A DNA stretch of 64,000 nt from JASSUD01 sp031963405. Lineage in GTDB: Bacteria; Pseudomonadota; Gammaproteobacteria; Burkholderiales; Burkholderiaceae. The notes under the pieces were generated by a model. It was not told where the DNA came from. It did no database searches and saw only the letters and a program-made list of their open reading frames with translations. The stretch lies in the NCBI GenBank assembly GCA_031963405.1, contig JASSUJ010000001.1, positions 1,612,001 through 1,676,000 on the forward strand. The letters run 5' to 3'. The translations under genes and the position numbers were made by a program. This document shows, piece after piece, positions 27,123-35,854 of this stretch. Each line of letters starts with the position of its first letter. Position 1 is the stretch's first letter.

Positions 27123-27610
27123 GAAAATTGCTAATTACCGCCACTAGCTGCCGAGAAATATCGAATGCGGCGGTATATAGGCTAAAATGCCGTGTTTTGC
27201 CAATTAAGGAAGCGCTAAATAACCCTGTGACGGCGTCATGTCTTTTTGGCACAGAGTGATGTAGCCCTTTCTTGACTGAATTAATTCGCTTTAAACGAAT
27301 AGCCGGAATTCTAACGCCAAAAAGCCAGGCTGGGTGAAATCTGCTTGGCGAGCTTAGTATGCGGTGTGTAGTACCCTTGTATTTAGTACCTTGGTAGAAC
27401 TCATTTCATTTTGCCTAGAAAATTGTGGGTACAGTTGTGAAGGCCGTGCTTTGTGTATTTAGCAAATGTGGGTCGATGCCTGGAAGCTTCATATGCGTTT
27501 CGTATATGTCGCTTTCCGCATGGTTTGGCTCAAATGCGACCCTCTCAAATTTGAGCGCTGTGTTTAACAATTTTTGAAAAATTTAATGAAAAGAGTTCTA
27601 GATCTATCTA
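27123..27610. other. dnaA-rpmH intergenic region; candidate origin
   Basis: By synteny oriC would lie here. I found no perfect DnaA box (TTATCCACA or complement); the closest are TGTGGGTAC near 27425 and TGTGTATTT near 27452. 27564-27645 is AT-rich and could serve as an unwinding element. A half copy of family D (TTAAGGAAGCGCTAAATAAC) starts near 27204. No gene is evident. Confidence 0.35.
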
Positions 27611-27639
27611 TTGACGGTAAATAGATAAATCGATTAAAT
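27611..27639 (+). promoter_or_regulatory. Candidate rpmH promoter
   Basis: TTGACG at 27611-27616, 17-bp spacer, TTAAAT (or TAAATA one base on) at 27634. It matches the sigma-70 consensus well and would give an mRNA leader of about 120 nt before rpmH. Confidence 0.6.
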
Positions 27640-27765
27640 AACGCCTTCGCAAAAATTCTGATAGGCGCTGGTCTGTAGCATAGCTGCCGCACTATTAATC
27701 TGGCGCTGGCTCTTAAATTAAACTGAGTCAGCGTTAAGCTTTTCAGATAACCCCCGAGAACTTTC

Positions 27766-27900
27766 ATGAAACGTACTTATCAACCTTCCGTTACGCGTCG
27801 TAAGCGCACCCACGGCTTTCGCGTGCGCATGAAAACTGCTAACGGCCGTAAAGTTATCAATGCTCGCCGTGCCAAAGGCCGCAAGCGTTTAGCGGTTTAG
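27766..27900 (+). CDS. rpmH: Ribosomal protein bL34
   Basis: 44 residues, MKRTYQPSVTRRKRTHGF to KGRKRLAV, identical in plan to bacterial L34 and strongly basic. It starts the rpmH-rnpA-yidD-yidC run that diverges from dnaA. Confidence 0.97.
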   Translation: MKRTYQPSVTRRKRTHGFRVRMKTANGRKVINARRAKGRKRLAV

Positions 27901-28036
27901 TTGCGCAATATAAATAGCCCTACGTAGCCCAGAGACAGAAAGAATAGAAGTAGCAAAAAAATAGCTTAGTGAGCCTTAGTGGATATCACAGCCACGGCTT
28001 TTTCATTTGACTACTGCTTTCTTTCGTCTGTTTTTG

Positions 28037-28450
28037 ATGCGCACTGCTCATTTCCCTAAGTCTGCGCGGCTCCTAAAAGCGGATGAATTTGCCGCGATGG
28101 TACGCGCACGCCCATTGGCACGTACGCTGCATTTTGTGCTGCATGGCCGCTATACGGGTGACTCATCACGGCTAGGCTTAGTGACTGGCCGCAAATACGC
28201 ACGGCGTGCGCCGACGCGCAATACAATTCGCCGCATCGGGCGAGAGCTGTTTCGTACTCAGCGTATAGCGTTTTCTGGTTGGGATATACTGATCAGACTG
28301 CATCGGCGTTTAGATAGAAAGAGTTTGCCGAGCGCCTCCTCAGATATGCTTAAGGCAATGTGTTGGGACGAAATGCAAACGCTTTTTGCGCAGGCAGTAA
28401 AACGTATGGCACGCAGCACGGATTCAAGTCATTCAGGAAACGCTAAATAA
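28037..28450 (+). CDS. rnpA: Ribonuclease P protein component
   Basis: 137 residues from the ATG at 28037; an in-frame TTG at 28007 would add ten. Basic protein that helps the RNase P RNA cut tRNA precursors. The RNR signature region RKYARRAPTRNTIRRIGRE is intact. No good Shine-Dalgarno is seen before either start, so translation may be coupled to rpmH. The C-terminal extension SDSSHSGNAK-like tail is short and polar. Confidence 0.92.
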   Translation: MRTAHFPKSARLLKADEFAAMVRARPLARTLHFVLHGRYTGDSSRLGLVTGRKYARRAPTRNTIRRIGRELFRTQRIAFSGWDILIRLHRRLDRKSLPSASSDMLKAMCWDEMQTLFAQAVKRMARSTDSSHSGNAK

Positions 28451-28536
28451 AGTAGGCGTGTGTCATGCTTCACGGGCAGTACATTAAGTGCTGTCTGCGC
28501 GAGCGCCTCCAAGCTTCAAACGTAAGCATATAGACG

Positions 28537-28779
28537 GTGAAATGGATGCGGATTCTGCTTCTTGCGTTATTGCGCTTGTATAAACTCACAGTCAGCCCCT
28601 ATTTAGGCAACCGCTGCCGCTTTTATCCTACGTGCTCTGATTATGCGCATGAAGCCATCAACCAACATGGTGTCGTACGCGGCATGTATCTGGCAGTGAA
28701 AAGAATTTGCCGTTGCCATCCTTTTTCAGCCGGTGGTATTGATACGGTACCTCCTCGCCGCCTTAGAGATTCTGAGTAA
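28537..28779 (+). CDS. yidD: Membrane protein insertion efficiency factor YidD
   Basis: 80 residues starting at GTG 28537. A small amphipathic protein thought to assist YidC-mediated membrane insertion. Shows the family pattern YKLTVSPYLGNRCRFYPTCS, a second half with HGVVRGMYLAVKRICRCHPF and a final GGIDTVP. Between rnpA and yidC, its usual place. Confidence 0.93.
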   Translation: MKWMRILLLALLRLYKLTVSPYLGNRCRFYPTCSDYAHEAINQHGVVRGMYLAVKRICRCHPFSAGGIDTVPPRRLRDSE

Positions 28780-28860
28780 TCTCTTTAAACAGGCTTTTAC
28801 AAAAAACGCAATCACAGCCTTTTAGCTTGGCTAAGACGGCTCTTTATATTGAGATAGTGC

Positions 28861-30522
28861 ATGGATTTCAGACGCTCTGTTTTGTGGATCATCTTTGCGG
28901 TTTCGTTGATGATGTTGTTCGAAAATTGGCAACATTTCAACGGTCGGCCATCGATATTTTTCGCCTCCCCCGAACCTAAGCACGTGGTTCAGCAGCCAAC
29001 ATCTGCGCCAACTGGGCAGCTACCAACTGATGCGGCTGGAGCCACTGTTGTACCTAGTGCGTCAGCCGCAACGGGCGAGTTGCTTCAGATTAAAACAGAT
29101 GTTTATCAAGCTAGCGTGGATACGCTAGGTGGCACCTTATCAAAGCTGGAACTGATACAAGCAGATAAAGGCGCCGATAAAGGTAGATCTGAGCGTAATG
29201 TCACTCTGTTTGATAAGACGCCAACGCACACCTATCTCGCGCGTACGGGTTTAATCGGTGGCAATTTCCCGAACCACAATGATGTGTTTACGGTGTTGCC
29301 TGGCCCGCTTGAATTAACGGAAGAGATGAATACGCTTAAGGTACAGCTTGAAGCACCCCTCAAAGATGGGCTTCAGCTGATCAAAAGCTATACCTTTACG
29401 CGAGGCAGCTACGTTATTAGTGTTCAGCATGAAATTATCAATACTGGCACTCAGCCGGTTAAGCCAACGCTTTATACGGAGCTTGTGCGCGATAGCACGC
29501 CGGTAGAAACACCTCGTTTTTCGCATACCTTTATTGGCCCTGCTTTTTACACAGAACAACAGCATTTTCAGAAGATATCGTTTAGCGACATTGATAAAGG
29601 CAAAGCCGCAACACCTGTACAAGCTGATAATGGCTGGATTGCGCTGGTGCAACACCATTTCGTCTCAGCTTGGATTGGCCAGCCGGGTGCCGCGAGAGAA
29701 ATTTATATCGATAAGACTAGCCCTACGCTCTATCGTATCGGCGTGAAAGAACCCGTGCCAGAGATCAAGCCGGGCGAGCGCGTCACCCTGTCTGACCGTC
29801 TTTTCGCTGGCCCGCAACAAGAGCGCATGCTGGAAGGCATTGCACCTGGGCTTGAACTGGTAAAGGACTACGGCTGGGTCACGATCATCGCCAAGCCACT
29901 CTTTTGGTTACTCGAAAAAATTCACAACGTATTGGGCAATTGGGGTTGGTCAATTGTGATGCTGACCCTGCTCATTAAGGCGGTGTTTTTTCCTTTGTCA
30001 GCAGCAAGCTATCGCTCGATGGCAAGAATGAAGGAAATCATGCCACGCATGCAGACGCTGCGTGAACGCTTTAAAAACGATCCGCAGAAAATGAATGCGG
30101 CATTAATGGAGCTGTATAAAGCCGAAAAAGTGAACCCATTTGGCGGATGCCTGCCGGTGCTGGTACAGATTCCTGTGTTTATTTCTCTGTATTGGGTTTT
30201 GCTCTCGTCGGTCGAGATGCGCGGCGCGCCGTGGCTTGGCTGGATCCAAGATCTATCGCAGCAAGATCCTTACTTTATCTTGCCTGTACTCATGGCGGTT
30301 TCGATGCTCGTGCAAACGCGTCTTAACCCGACGCCGCCTGATCCACTGCAAGCCAAGCTTATGATGCTCATGCCGGTCGTATTCTCCGTCATGTTCTTCT
30401 TCTTCCCAGCTGGGTTGGTACTGTATTACGTCGTCAACAATGTGCTCTCTATCGCGCAGCAATGGTATATGACGGCTAAGGCTGGTCAGCGTAGCAAAAT
30501 AAAAAAAGCACGTGCTAATTAA
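28861..30522 (+). CDS. yidC: Membrane protein insertase YidC
   Basis: 553 residues, the long Gram-negative form. TM1 near 5-22, a large periplasmic beta domain at about 60-340, then the conserved insertase core of five helices (WSIVMLTLLIKAVFFPLS, NPFGGCLPVLVQIPVFISLY, FFFFPAGLVLYYVVNN). A basic C-terminal tail follows. Inserts membrane proteins alone or with SecYEG. In Burkholderia mnmE normally follows; here it does not. Confidence 0.97.
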   Translation: MDFRRSVLWIIFAVSLMMLFENWQHFNGRPSIFFASPEPKHVVQQPTSAPTGQLPTDAAGATVVPSASAATGELLQIKTDVYQASVDTLGGTLSKLELIQADKGADKGRSERNVTLFDKTPTHTYLARTGLIGGNFPNHNDVFTVLPGPLELTEEMNTLKVQLEAPLKDGLQLIKSYTFTRGSYVISVQHEIINTGTQPVKPTLYTELVRDSTPVETPRFSHTFIGPAFYTEQQHFQKISFSDIDKGKAATPVQADNGWIALVQHHFVSAWIGQPGAAREIYIDKTSPTLYRIGVKEPVPEIKPGERVTLSDRLFAGPQQERMLEGIAPGLELVKDYGWVTIIAKPLFWLLEKIHNVLGNWGWSIVMLTLLIKAVFFPLSAASYRSMARMKEIMPRMQTLRERFKNDPQKMNAALMELYKAEKVNPFGGCLPVLVQIPVFISLYWVLLSSVEMRGAPWLGWIQDLSQQDPYFILPVLMAVSMLVQTRLNPTPPDPLQAKLMMLMPVVFSVMFFFFPAGLVLYYVVNNVLSIAQQWYMTAKAGQRSKIKKARAN

Positions 30523-30707
30523 TACCCATTGCAAGACTAACGGCACGTCGCATGGTCGTTAGTCTTAGAAGTTAATAAGAGCTTTCATCGTTGTCTAGAT
30601 ACGCTCCGGTTGCTACTCTTTGGCCTGTTGTAAAAGAAGAACAGTGACCAAAGAAACGCTGAAAACAACCGCGAGCGGTGTCATACCTCCGCGTTAAGTC
30701 TTTTTTT

Positions 30708-30735
30708 GTGCCGACGTATTCATTTACGTCGGCAC
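30708..30735. terminator. Bidirectional terminator after yidC
   Basis: GTGCCGACGTA / TACGTCGGCAC, 11-bp stem with 6-nt loop, followed by TTTTT and preceded by TTTTTTT. It ends the rpmH-yidC run. The surrounding 392-bp gap holds degraded palindrome sequence around 30600-30695 and no gene. Confidence 0.8.
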
Positions 30736-30914
30736 TTTTTGTTTGCGACTGATTGAGTCTTTCCTTAGAGCCTATTCACAATCAATAGTGCAACCCGTCA
30801 CCTTTAGCCATCATTTGCTTACTTATGTAGAGATGTTTCAAGTGCAGCAAGCCATTACAGCAGTGCGCGCAGTCCTGAGCGATGAAATATAAATATAAAA
30901 GCAGGGATTATTTT

Positions 30915-31312
30915 TTAATGGAGCCAGTTTTCAATTTGAATGCCTGGATAGGCTGCAAAATCCCGCTCATTGTTTGTCATTAGAATGACGTCTAGCGCCT
31001 TTGCGTGTGAGGCAATAAGTTTATCGAGCTGGTCTTTCTTCTTATCTCGTGTAGCAGCACGGATTGGCCCATAAGCATGAGCAGCCGCTTGATCAAATGG
31101 CATAATGGGGATGTCTTTCAGCAAATTTTCTAAGATGCGCTGATTATGGACTTGGTTTGCCGATACCGATACGCCGTATTCAGCTCGGCAAGGGTAATCG
31201 ATGAGATGACCACATCACCCACATAGCATTGCGCAAAACGCTCAGCGACCTGTGCAGGCTGATTTTTAAGCAGATAAATGCAGATATTAGTATCGAGCAT
31301 ATAACGCGGCAT
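30915..31312 (-). pseudogene. vapC: PIN-domain toxin VapC, frameshifted
   Basis: The N-terminal half MPRYMLDTNICIYLLKNQPA (with the first active-site Asp) and the C-terminal half (KKKDQLDKLIASHA, LMTNNERDFAAYPG) belong to one VapC endoribonuclease of about 132 residues. They are in different frames. The canonical AELEYGV is broken: GAGCTG is followed by AATACGGC where GAATACGGC is expected, so one base is missing near 31180. After that point the other frame reads YGVSVSANQVHNQRILENLLKD without gaps. It directly follows vapB. The toxin is therefore probably inactive unless frameshifting occurs. Confidence 0.88.
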
Positions 31313-31552
31313 TTACCATGTCTCCCGTTCAGCTTGCTCTTGATCATCGCGACCTTTATTCATGAAGTCAGAGCTGAAACTGGCAAACATATCAAGTGCG
31401 CGGTTTAAGCGGCGGCGTACAGGGCGAATATGAAGTTCTTCATCCACTCGCTCAATTTCTAAATCAACTCCCTCCCAAGAAATATCAGCTATTTCGGCCG
31501 GAATACGCACAGCCTGAAAATTACCATTTCGGAACGCTTTAGTGAGCAGCAT
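31313..31552 (-). CDS. vapB: Antitoxin VapB
   Basis: 79 residues. SpoVT/AbrB-type antitoxin with the family opening FRNGNFQAVRIPAEI for DNA binding and a C-terminal tail that would wrap the toxin. Intact, while the adjoining vapC is frameshifted. A short inverted repeat just upstream may be its autoregulatory operator. Confidence 0.87.
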   Translation of the reverse strand: MLLTKAFRNGNFQAVRIPAEIADISWEGVDLEIERVDEELHIRPVRRRLNRALDMFASFSSDFMNKGRDDQEQAERETW

Positions 31553-31575
31553 CGCATAACCCCTTAAGATGTATT

Positions 31576-31589
31576 TACATATGGATGTA
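31576..31589. promoter_or_regulatory. Possible vapBC operator
   Basis: TACAT-ATGG-ATGTA, a short inverted repeat 24 bp upstream of vapB in an AT-rich stretch, where VapB-type antitoxins usually bind. Low-information motif. Confidence 0.3.
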
Positions 31590-31592
31590 CAT

Positions 31593-31968
31593 TAGCGGAA
31601 GAAAAGCTATTGGTAAATGAGTAGAGTAGGGTGAGCGATTTTCGTGAGTTTGTTGAGCTAAAAATATAAAAATTTCTCTTAAATGTGCATAAATTTAAAC
31701 TACTTCGGAAAATTTATATTGGCAGCCCCATTGATGCCTTTTTCAAAGACGTAGCCGCGTTATTGTGGCTATTGCCAGCTATGCGTAAGCGATATTGGCT
31801 TAGTGAGCGAGGCGCAAGGTAACCATTTCGTTCAATGGAACAATTTTTCTCTCTGTCATTTGTATTTTCCTGGGTGCGTTCTATTCTGTGACTGCGGATA
31901 TTTTTCTAAAAAAATATAGCCGTAAGTTACGGATATATAGACGACGCTTTCTTCATAAAGGATAAAAA
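31593..31968. other. Gene-poor stretch before the small membrane protein
   Basis: AT-rich. A short open stretch near 31734-31820 could be a decayed gene fragment (plus-strand reading FKDVAALLWLLPAMRKRYW), which I cannot assign. The rest is probably the promoter and leader of the gene at 31969. Confidence 0.3.
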
Positions 31969-32349
31969 ATGACAGGAGTAGGAGGAATTCCGCCTGGTGG
32001 GCAGAGCTGCCGACAGTGTGGATTTTTAACGGGTATTGCAGAGGAGAGTCACCGGGTTTCGGATTCGCTCAAAAAGCTAGATATCAAAAGTTTATTGGGT
32101 GTTTCAAGATTGAAAAATAATTTAGTGCCTATTCTCTGTGCAGCGTTAACTCTTTTGACAGCGTCTTGTTTCTACGGCATTGCAAAAGAAATCAAGTCGC
32201 CTGAAGCTGCTACAAATAACCGGATGAAGCTACTGGGTTTGTGTATGGCCTTTCTCGCCGGTTTGGCAGGGACAGGGACACTTGCCATACTCTTAATTAG
32301 TTCGGGGCGTCACCCTACTTTGCAAAATAGAAGTGCTGAACAAGCGTAG
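31969..32349 (+). CDS. Small unknown protein with two membrane segments
   Basis: 126 residues, not recognised. A Gly/Cys-containing N-terminus (CRQCG), hydrophobic segments at about 51-72 and 87-111 separated by a short charged loop, and a polar tail. AAAGGA precedes the ATG at good spacing and a strong hairpin follows, so this looks like a real, separately transcribed gene. Two-helix proteins of this size occur among translocators, holins and effector-associated proteins; nothing in the sequence chooses among them. Confidence 0.65.
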   Translation: MTGVGGIPPGGQSCRQCGFLTGIAEESHRVSDSLKKLDIKSLLGVSRLKNNLVPILCAALTLLTASCFYGIAKEIKSPEAATNNRMKLLGLCMAFLAGLAGTGTLAILLISSGRHPTLQNRSAEQA

Positions 32350-32455
32350 CAAACGCTTTATCAACGAAGCCCAGGCGAATCGCTTGCTAGGTACGGGGAT
32401 TATTGGTTTAGGGAGTGGGTTAGATGTACCCATTCCCAGCGCTCTATCTTTCTAT

Positions 32456-32498
32456 TGAATAGCCCCACCTTGCGCACAACGCGCAAGGTGGGGCTATT
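32456..32498. terminator. Strong hairpin between convergent genes
   Basis: 19-bp perfect stem (32456-32474 with 32480-32498), left arm GAATAGCCCCACCTTGCGC, 5-nt loop. It lies between the 126-residue gene and the decarboxylase gene, which converge. Confidence 0.8.
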
Positions 32499-32540
32499 CA
32501 GGTTCTGCAGCTTGAAAGACGGTGGCTAAAAAATTTCTTT

Positions 32541-34811
32541 TTAGACCCGCACACAATCTACAAAGTACTCAGCCTGCCCATTAATTTCTTCCACCACTAA
32601 GCCGTGCACATCGGTGTGAAGGCCAGAGAAACGTGCGTTAAAGTCGCGTGCGAATTGTAAGTAGCGCACGATAGGACGGTTGAAGCGTTCCCCAGGAATC
32701 AAAAGCGGAATGCCCGGCGGGTAGGGGGTAAGTAGCACGCTAGTAATGCGGCCTTCTAGTTCGTCGATCGGTACTCGGTCTACTTCGCGGTGAGCCAGCT
32801 TGGCAAAAGCATCGGCGGGTTTCATCGCAGGCTCGATGCTGGATAAATACATTTCAGTGGTTACACGCGCAACATCGTTGGCTTTGTAAACGCTATGAAT
32901 TTGATCGCATAAATCGCGTAGCCCAATGCGCTCATAGACGGGGTGTTGTGCGACAAACTGAGGCAGGATGCGCCATAACGGCTGATTGTTATCGTAGTCG
33001 TCTTTAAATTGTTGTAGTTCAGTGACCAAGCTGTTCCAACGGCCTTTGGTGATGCCGATGGTAAACATAATGAAGAAAGAATAGAGGCCAGTTTTTTCAA
33101 TGATGATGCCGTGCTCAGCCAGATATTTGGTGAGGATGGCCGCGGGAATGCCGGTTTCACCAAAGGCCCCATCAACATCCAACCCAGGAGTGATAATGGT
33201 CGCTTTGATGGGGTCCAGCATATTAAAACCGGACACTAAGTTGCCAAAGCCGTGCCAGCGATCATTGGGTAAGAGCATCCAATCTTCACGCTCACCAATC
33301 CCTTCTTCAGCAAGGGCTTCAGGGCCCCACACGGTGAACCACCAATCATCGCCGTAATCAGCATCCACTTTACGCATAGCACGGCGAAAATCGAGTGCTT
33401 CGGCAATCGATTCTTCGACCAACGCAGTGCCGCCAGGCGGCTCCATCATGCCAGCGGCCACGTCACAAGAGGCAATAATTGCGTATTGCGGACTGGTCGA
33501 TGTGTGCATTAAGTACGCTTCGTTAAAGCGGTGTTTATCGAAAGTGCGGTGCTCAGAGTCTTGTACGACGATTTGCGAAGCCTGTGAAATGCCAGCTAAC
33601 AGTTTGTGTGTGGAATGCGTAGCAAAAACCAGCGCGCCAGTACGTGGGCGGCCTGAGCCAATCGCGTGCATATCACGGTAGAAAGTGTGAAATTCCGCAT
33701 GGGGCAACCAAGCTTCATCGAAATGTAGTGTATCGAGAAAATCGCCAAGCAACCCTTTGATCATCTCAACGTTATAAATGACCCCGTCATAAGTGCTTTG
33801 CGTGATCGTGAGAATGCGCGGGCGAAGTTGAGGGTTTTGCTTCAGTGCTTCGCGTGCAAATGGGTTCTCTTCGATCTTGCGGCGGATATTTTCTGGATTG
33901 AACTCATCAAAAGGGATGGGGCCAATAATGCCGTAGTGATTACGGGTAGGCGTAAGGAATACCGGAATCGAACCCGTCATCATAATCGCATGCAGAATCG
34001 ATTTATGGCAGTTACGATCGACAATCACGATATCGCCTGGGGCGACGGTCGAGTGCCAAACAATCTTATTGGACGTTGAGGTGCCGTTCGTGACAAAGAA
34101 CAAATGGTCGGCGCTAAAAATCCGAGCGGCATTATGTTCAGAAGCAGCGATTGGGCCAGTGTGGTCAAGCAACTGCCCTAATTCGTCAACGGCATTACAA
34201 ACATCAGCGCGTAGCAAATTTTCGCCAAAAAATTGATGGAACATTTGGCCTAGTGGGCTTTTCAAAAATGCAACGCCACCTGAATGCCCTGGGCAGTGCC
34301 ACGAATACGAGCCATCTGCTGCGTAATGCGTGAGCGCACGGAAAAATGGCGGGGCGAGCGAAGCCAGATAATTTTTTGCCTCGCGCACGATATGGCGTGC
34401 GACAAACTCAGGCGTATCCTCAAACATATGAATAAAGCCATGCAGCTCACGCAAGATATCGTTTGGAATATGGCGTGAAGTACGGGTTTCGCCATATAAG
34501 AAAATAGGTAGCCGTGCATTATGCCGACGCACTTCGGCAATAAAGGCACGTAATGCGACAAGTGCGTAAGCGATTTCGCCATTCTCATCAACGCCGCTGG
34601 CGCTGATTTCGTCATCATCAATCGACAATACAAAACAAGACGCACGGCTTGCCTGCTGCGCAAACGAAGTCAGGTCACCGTAGCTGGTTAAACCGAGCAC
34701 TTCTATTCCCTCTCCTTCAATTGCCTCAGCGAGGGAACGAATGCCAGAGCCAGAAATATTTTCAGAGCGAAAATCTTCGTCGATGATAACGACCGGAAAG
34801 CGAAATTTCAT
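32541..34811 (-). CDS. Arginine/lysine/ornithine decarboxylase
   Basis: 756 residues. Fold-type I PLP decarboxylase of the biodegradative class: an N-terminal response-regulator-like wing domain (VVIIDEDFRSENISGSG), the PLP domain with HSTHKLLAGISQASQI (Schiff-base Lys in HK) and HFDEAWLPHA, and the C-terminal domain. These enzymes consume protons and make diamines, aiding acid resistance and polyamine supply. Substrate cannot be fixed by eye. The start at 34811 has AGGA upstream and gives the family opening MKFRFPVV; the frame to 34997 is not supported. Neighbouring dcd, SodC-like and apbC genes follow the Burkholderia order as I recall it. Confidence 0.92.
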   Translation of the reverse strand: MKFRFPVVIIDEDFRSENISGSGIRSLAEAIEGEGIEVLGLTSYGDLTSFAQQASRASCFVLSIDDDEISASGVDENGEIAYALVALRAFIAEVRRHNARLPIFLYGETRTSRHIPNDILRELHGFIHMFEDTPEFVARHIVREAKNYLASLAPPFFRALTHYAADGSYSWHCPGHSGGVAFLKSPLGQMFHQFFGENLLRADVCNAVDELGQLLDHTGPIAASEHNAARIFSADHLFFVTNGTSTSNKIVWHSTVAPGDIVIVDRNCHKSILHAIMMTGSIPVFLTPTRNHYGIIGPIPFDEFNPENIRRKIEENPFAREALKQNPQLRPRILTITQSTYDGVIYNVEMIKGLLGDFLDTLHFDEAWLPHAEFHTFYRDMHAIGSGRPRTGALVFATHSTHKLLAGISQASQIVVQDSEHRTFDKHRFNEAYLMHTSTSPQYAIIASCDVAAGMMEPPGGTALVEESIAEALDFRRAMRKVDADYGDDWWFTVWGPEALAEEGIGEREDWMLLPNDRWHGFGNLVSGFNMLDPIKATIITPGLDVDGAFGETGIPAAILTKYLAEHGIIIEKTGLYSFFIMFTIGITKGRWNSLVTELQQFKDDYDNNQPLWRILPQFVAQHPVYERIGLRDLCDQIHSVYKANDVARVTTEMYLSSIEPAMKPADAFAKLAHREVDRVPIDELEGRITSVLLTPYPPGIPLLIPGERFNRPIVRYLQFARDFNARFSGLHTDVHGLVVEEINGQAEYFVDCVRV

Positions 34812-34963
34812 GCCAATTTTCCTAACAAAGCGAGCGCTGCACGATTTGCGCAGCATGGAAAAGATAAAAAATAGTAGGGAGGAAACGAGTTCTAAAAAGA
34901 TGTAAGCGGGGAGCGAATTGCGCGATAGTAAGGTACTGAGATTTTTTTGCAATAGCTTTTTTG

Positions 34964-35066
34964 CGGAAGTGCTGAAATAGACCGGGAGCGGCGTCATTTC
35001 TCCTTGCCGTACTAGCGTACTGGCAGCAAAGGCATTCCTTGCTCGCGGCCTATTTCAGCACTTCCG
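34964..35066. repeat. Palindromic element, family D, before the decarboxylase gene
   Basis: 103 bp, arms CGGAAGTGCTGAAATAG and CTATTTCAGCACTTCCG, core TTGCCGTACTAGCGTACTGGC and GGCATTCCTTGCTCG. The next bases (35075-35155) repeat a GGGTGGGCTGTGTTGGGG-like motif also seen near 44570-44690. Confidence 0.8.
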
Positions 35067-35171
35067 AACCTGTATTGAATAGCCCATGAACCCCATTTGA
35101 GGGTGGGCTGTGTTGGGGTTCTGCATTTGATTCAATTCATCACCCCAACTTACGAATGTTTTTTGATGGTT

Positions 35172-35741
35172 TTAAGCTTTTGGCAAGGTTACGCCGGATT
35201 GACCTTGATATTTGCCGTTGCGGTCTCGGTATGAAGTTTCGCAGACTTCATCGCTTTCGAAGAAGAGAACTTGTGCGACCCCTTCATTGGCGTAAATTTT
35301 TGCAGGTAGAGGCGTTGTATTGGAAAACTCGAGGGTGACGTGGCCTTCCCATTCGGGCTCGAATGGCGTCACGTTCACAATAATGCCGCAGCGCGCATAA
35401 GTTGATTTGCCCAAACAGATTGTTAAAACGCTGCGTGGAATGCGAAAGTATTCAATTGTGCGTGCTAGTGCAAATGAGTTGGGTGGGATGATGCAAACGT
35501 CGCCCTTAAAATCGACGAATGATTTTTCGTCGAAATTCTTAGGGTCAACAATGGTGGAGTTGATATTGGTGAAAATCTTAAATTCGTTGGCGACGCGAAT
35601 ATCGTAACCATAGCTAGAGGTGCCATAGCTGATGATGCTTTGGCCTGTTTCGCTACGACGCACTTGATCGGGGACAAACGGCTCGATCATTTGGTGCGCG
35701 CTAGCCATGCGTCGAATCCATTTATCAGATTTAATGCTCAT
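35172..35741 (-). CDS. dcd: dCTP deaminase
   Basis: 189 residues. Deaminates dCTP to dUTP for thymidylate synthesis. The trimeric dUTPase-like fold shows SYGTSSYGYDIRVA, TICLGKSTYARCGIIVNVTP, FEPEWEGHVTLEFSN and the C-terminal KYQGQSGVTLP loop. Full length and intact. The opening MSIKSDKWIRRMA is canonical despite no visible ribosome-binding site. Confidence 0.96.
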   Translation of the reverse strand: MSIKSDKWIRRMASAHQMIEPFVPDQVRRSETGQSIISYGTSSYGYDIRVANEFKIFTNINSTIVDPKNFDEKSFVDFKGDVCIIPPNSFALARTIEYFRIPRSVLTICLGKSTYARCGIIVNVTPFEPEWEGHVTLEFSNTTPLPAKIYANEGVAQVLFFESDEVCETSYRDRNGKYQGQSGVTLPKA

Positions 35742-35854
35742 AAGGAGTGACTATTTCAGTTAGTTCAATTAGTTAGCTAAATAAGATAGATAGCTAAAGA
35801 GTTGTGATGAAAAAAGTAAATCAAGCGTTGCTCATGATTTATTCAGTGTTCCCT

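Noticed and set aside
31734..31820. Transposase fragment before the 126-residue gene
   Set aside because: The short open stretch has no recognisable transposase motif and no terminal repeats nearby.
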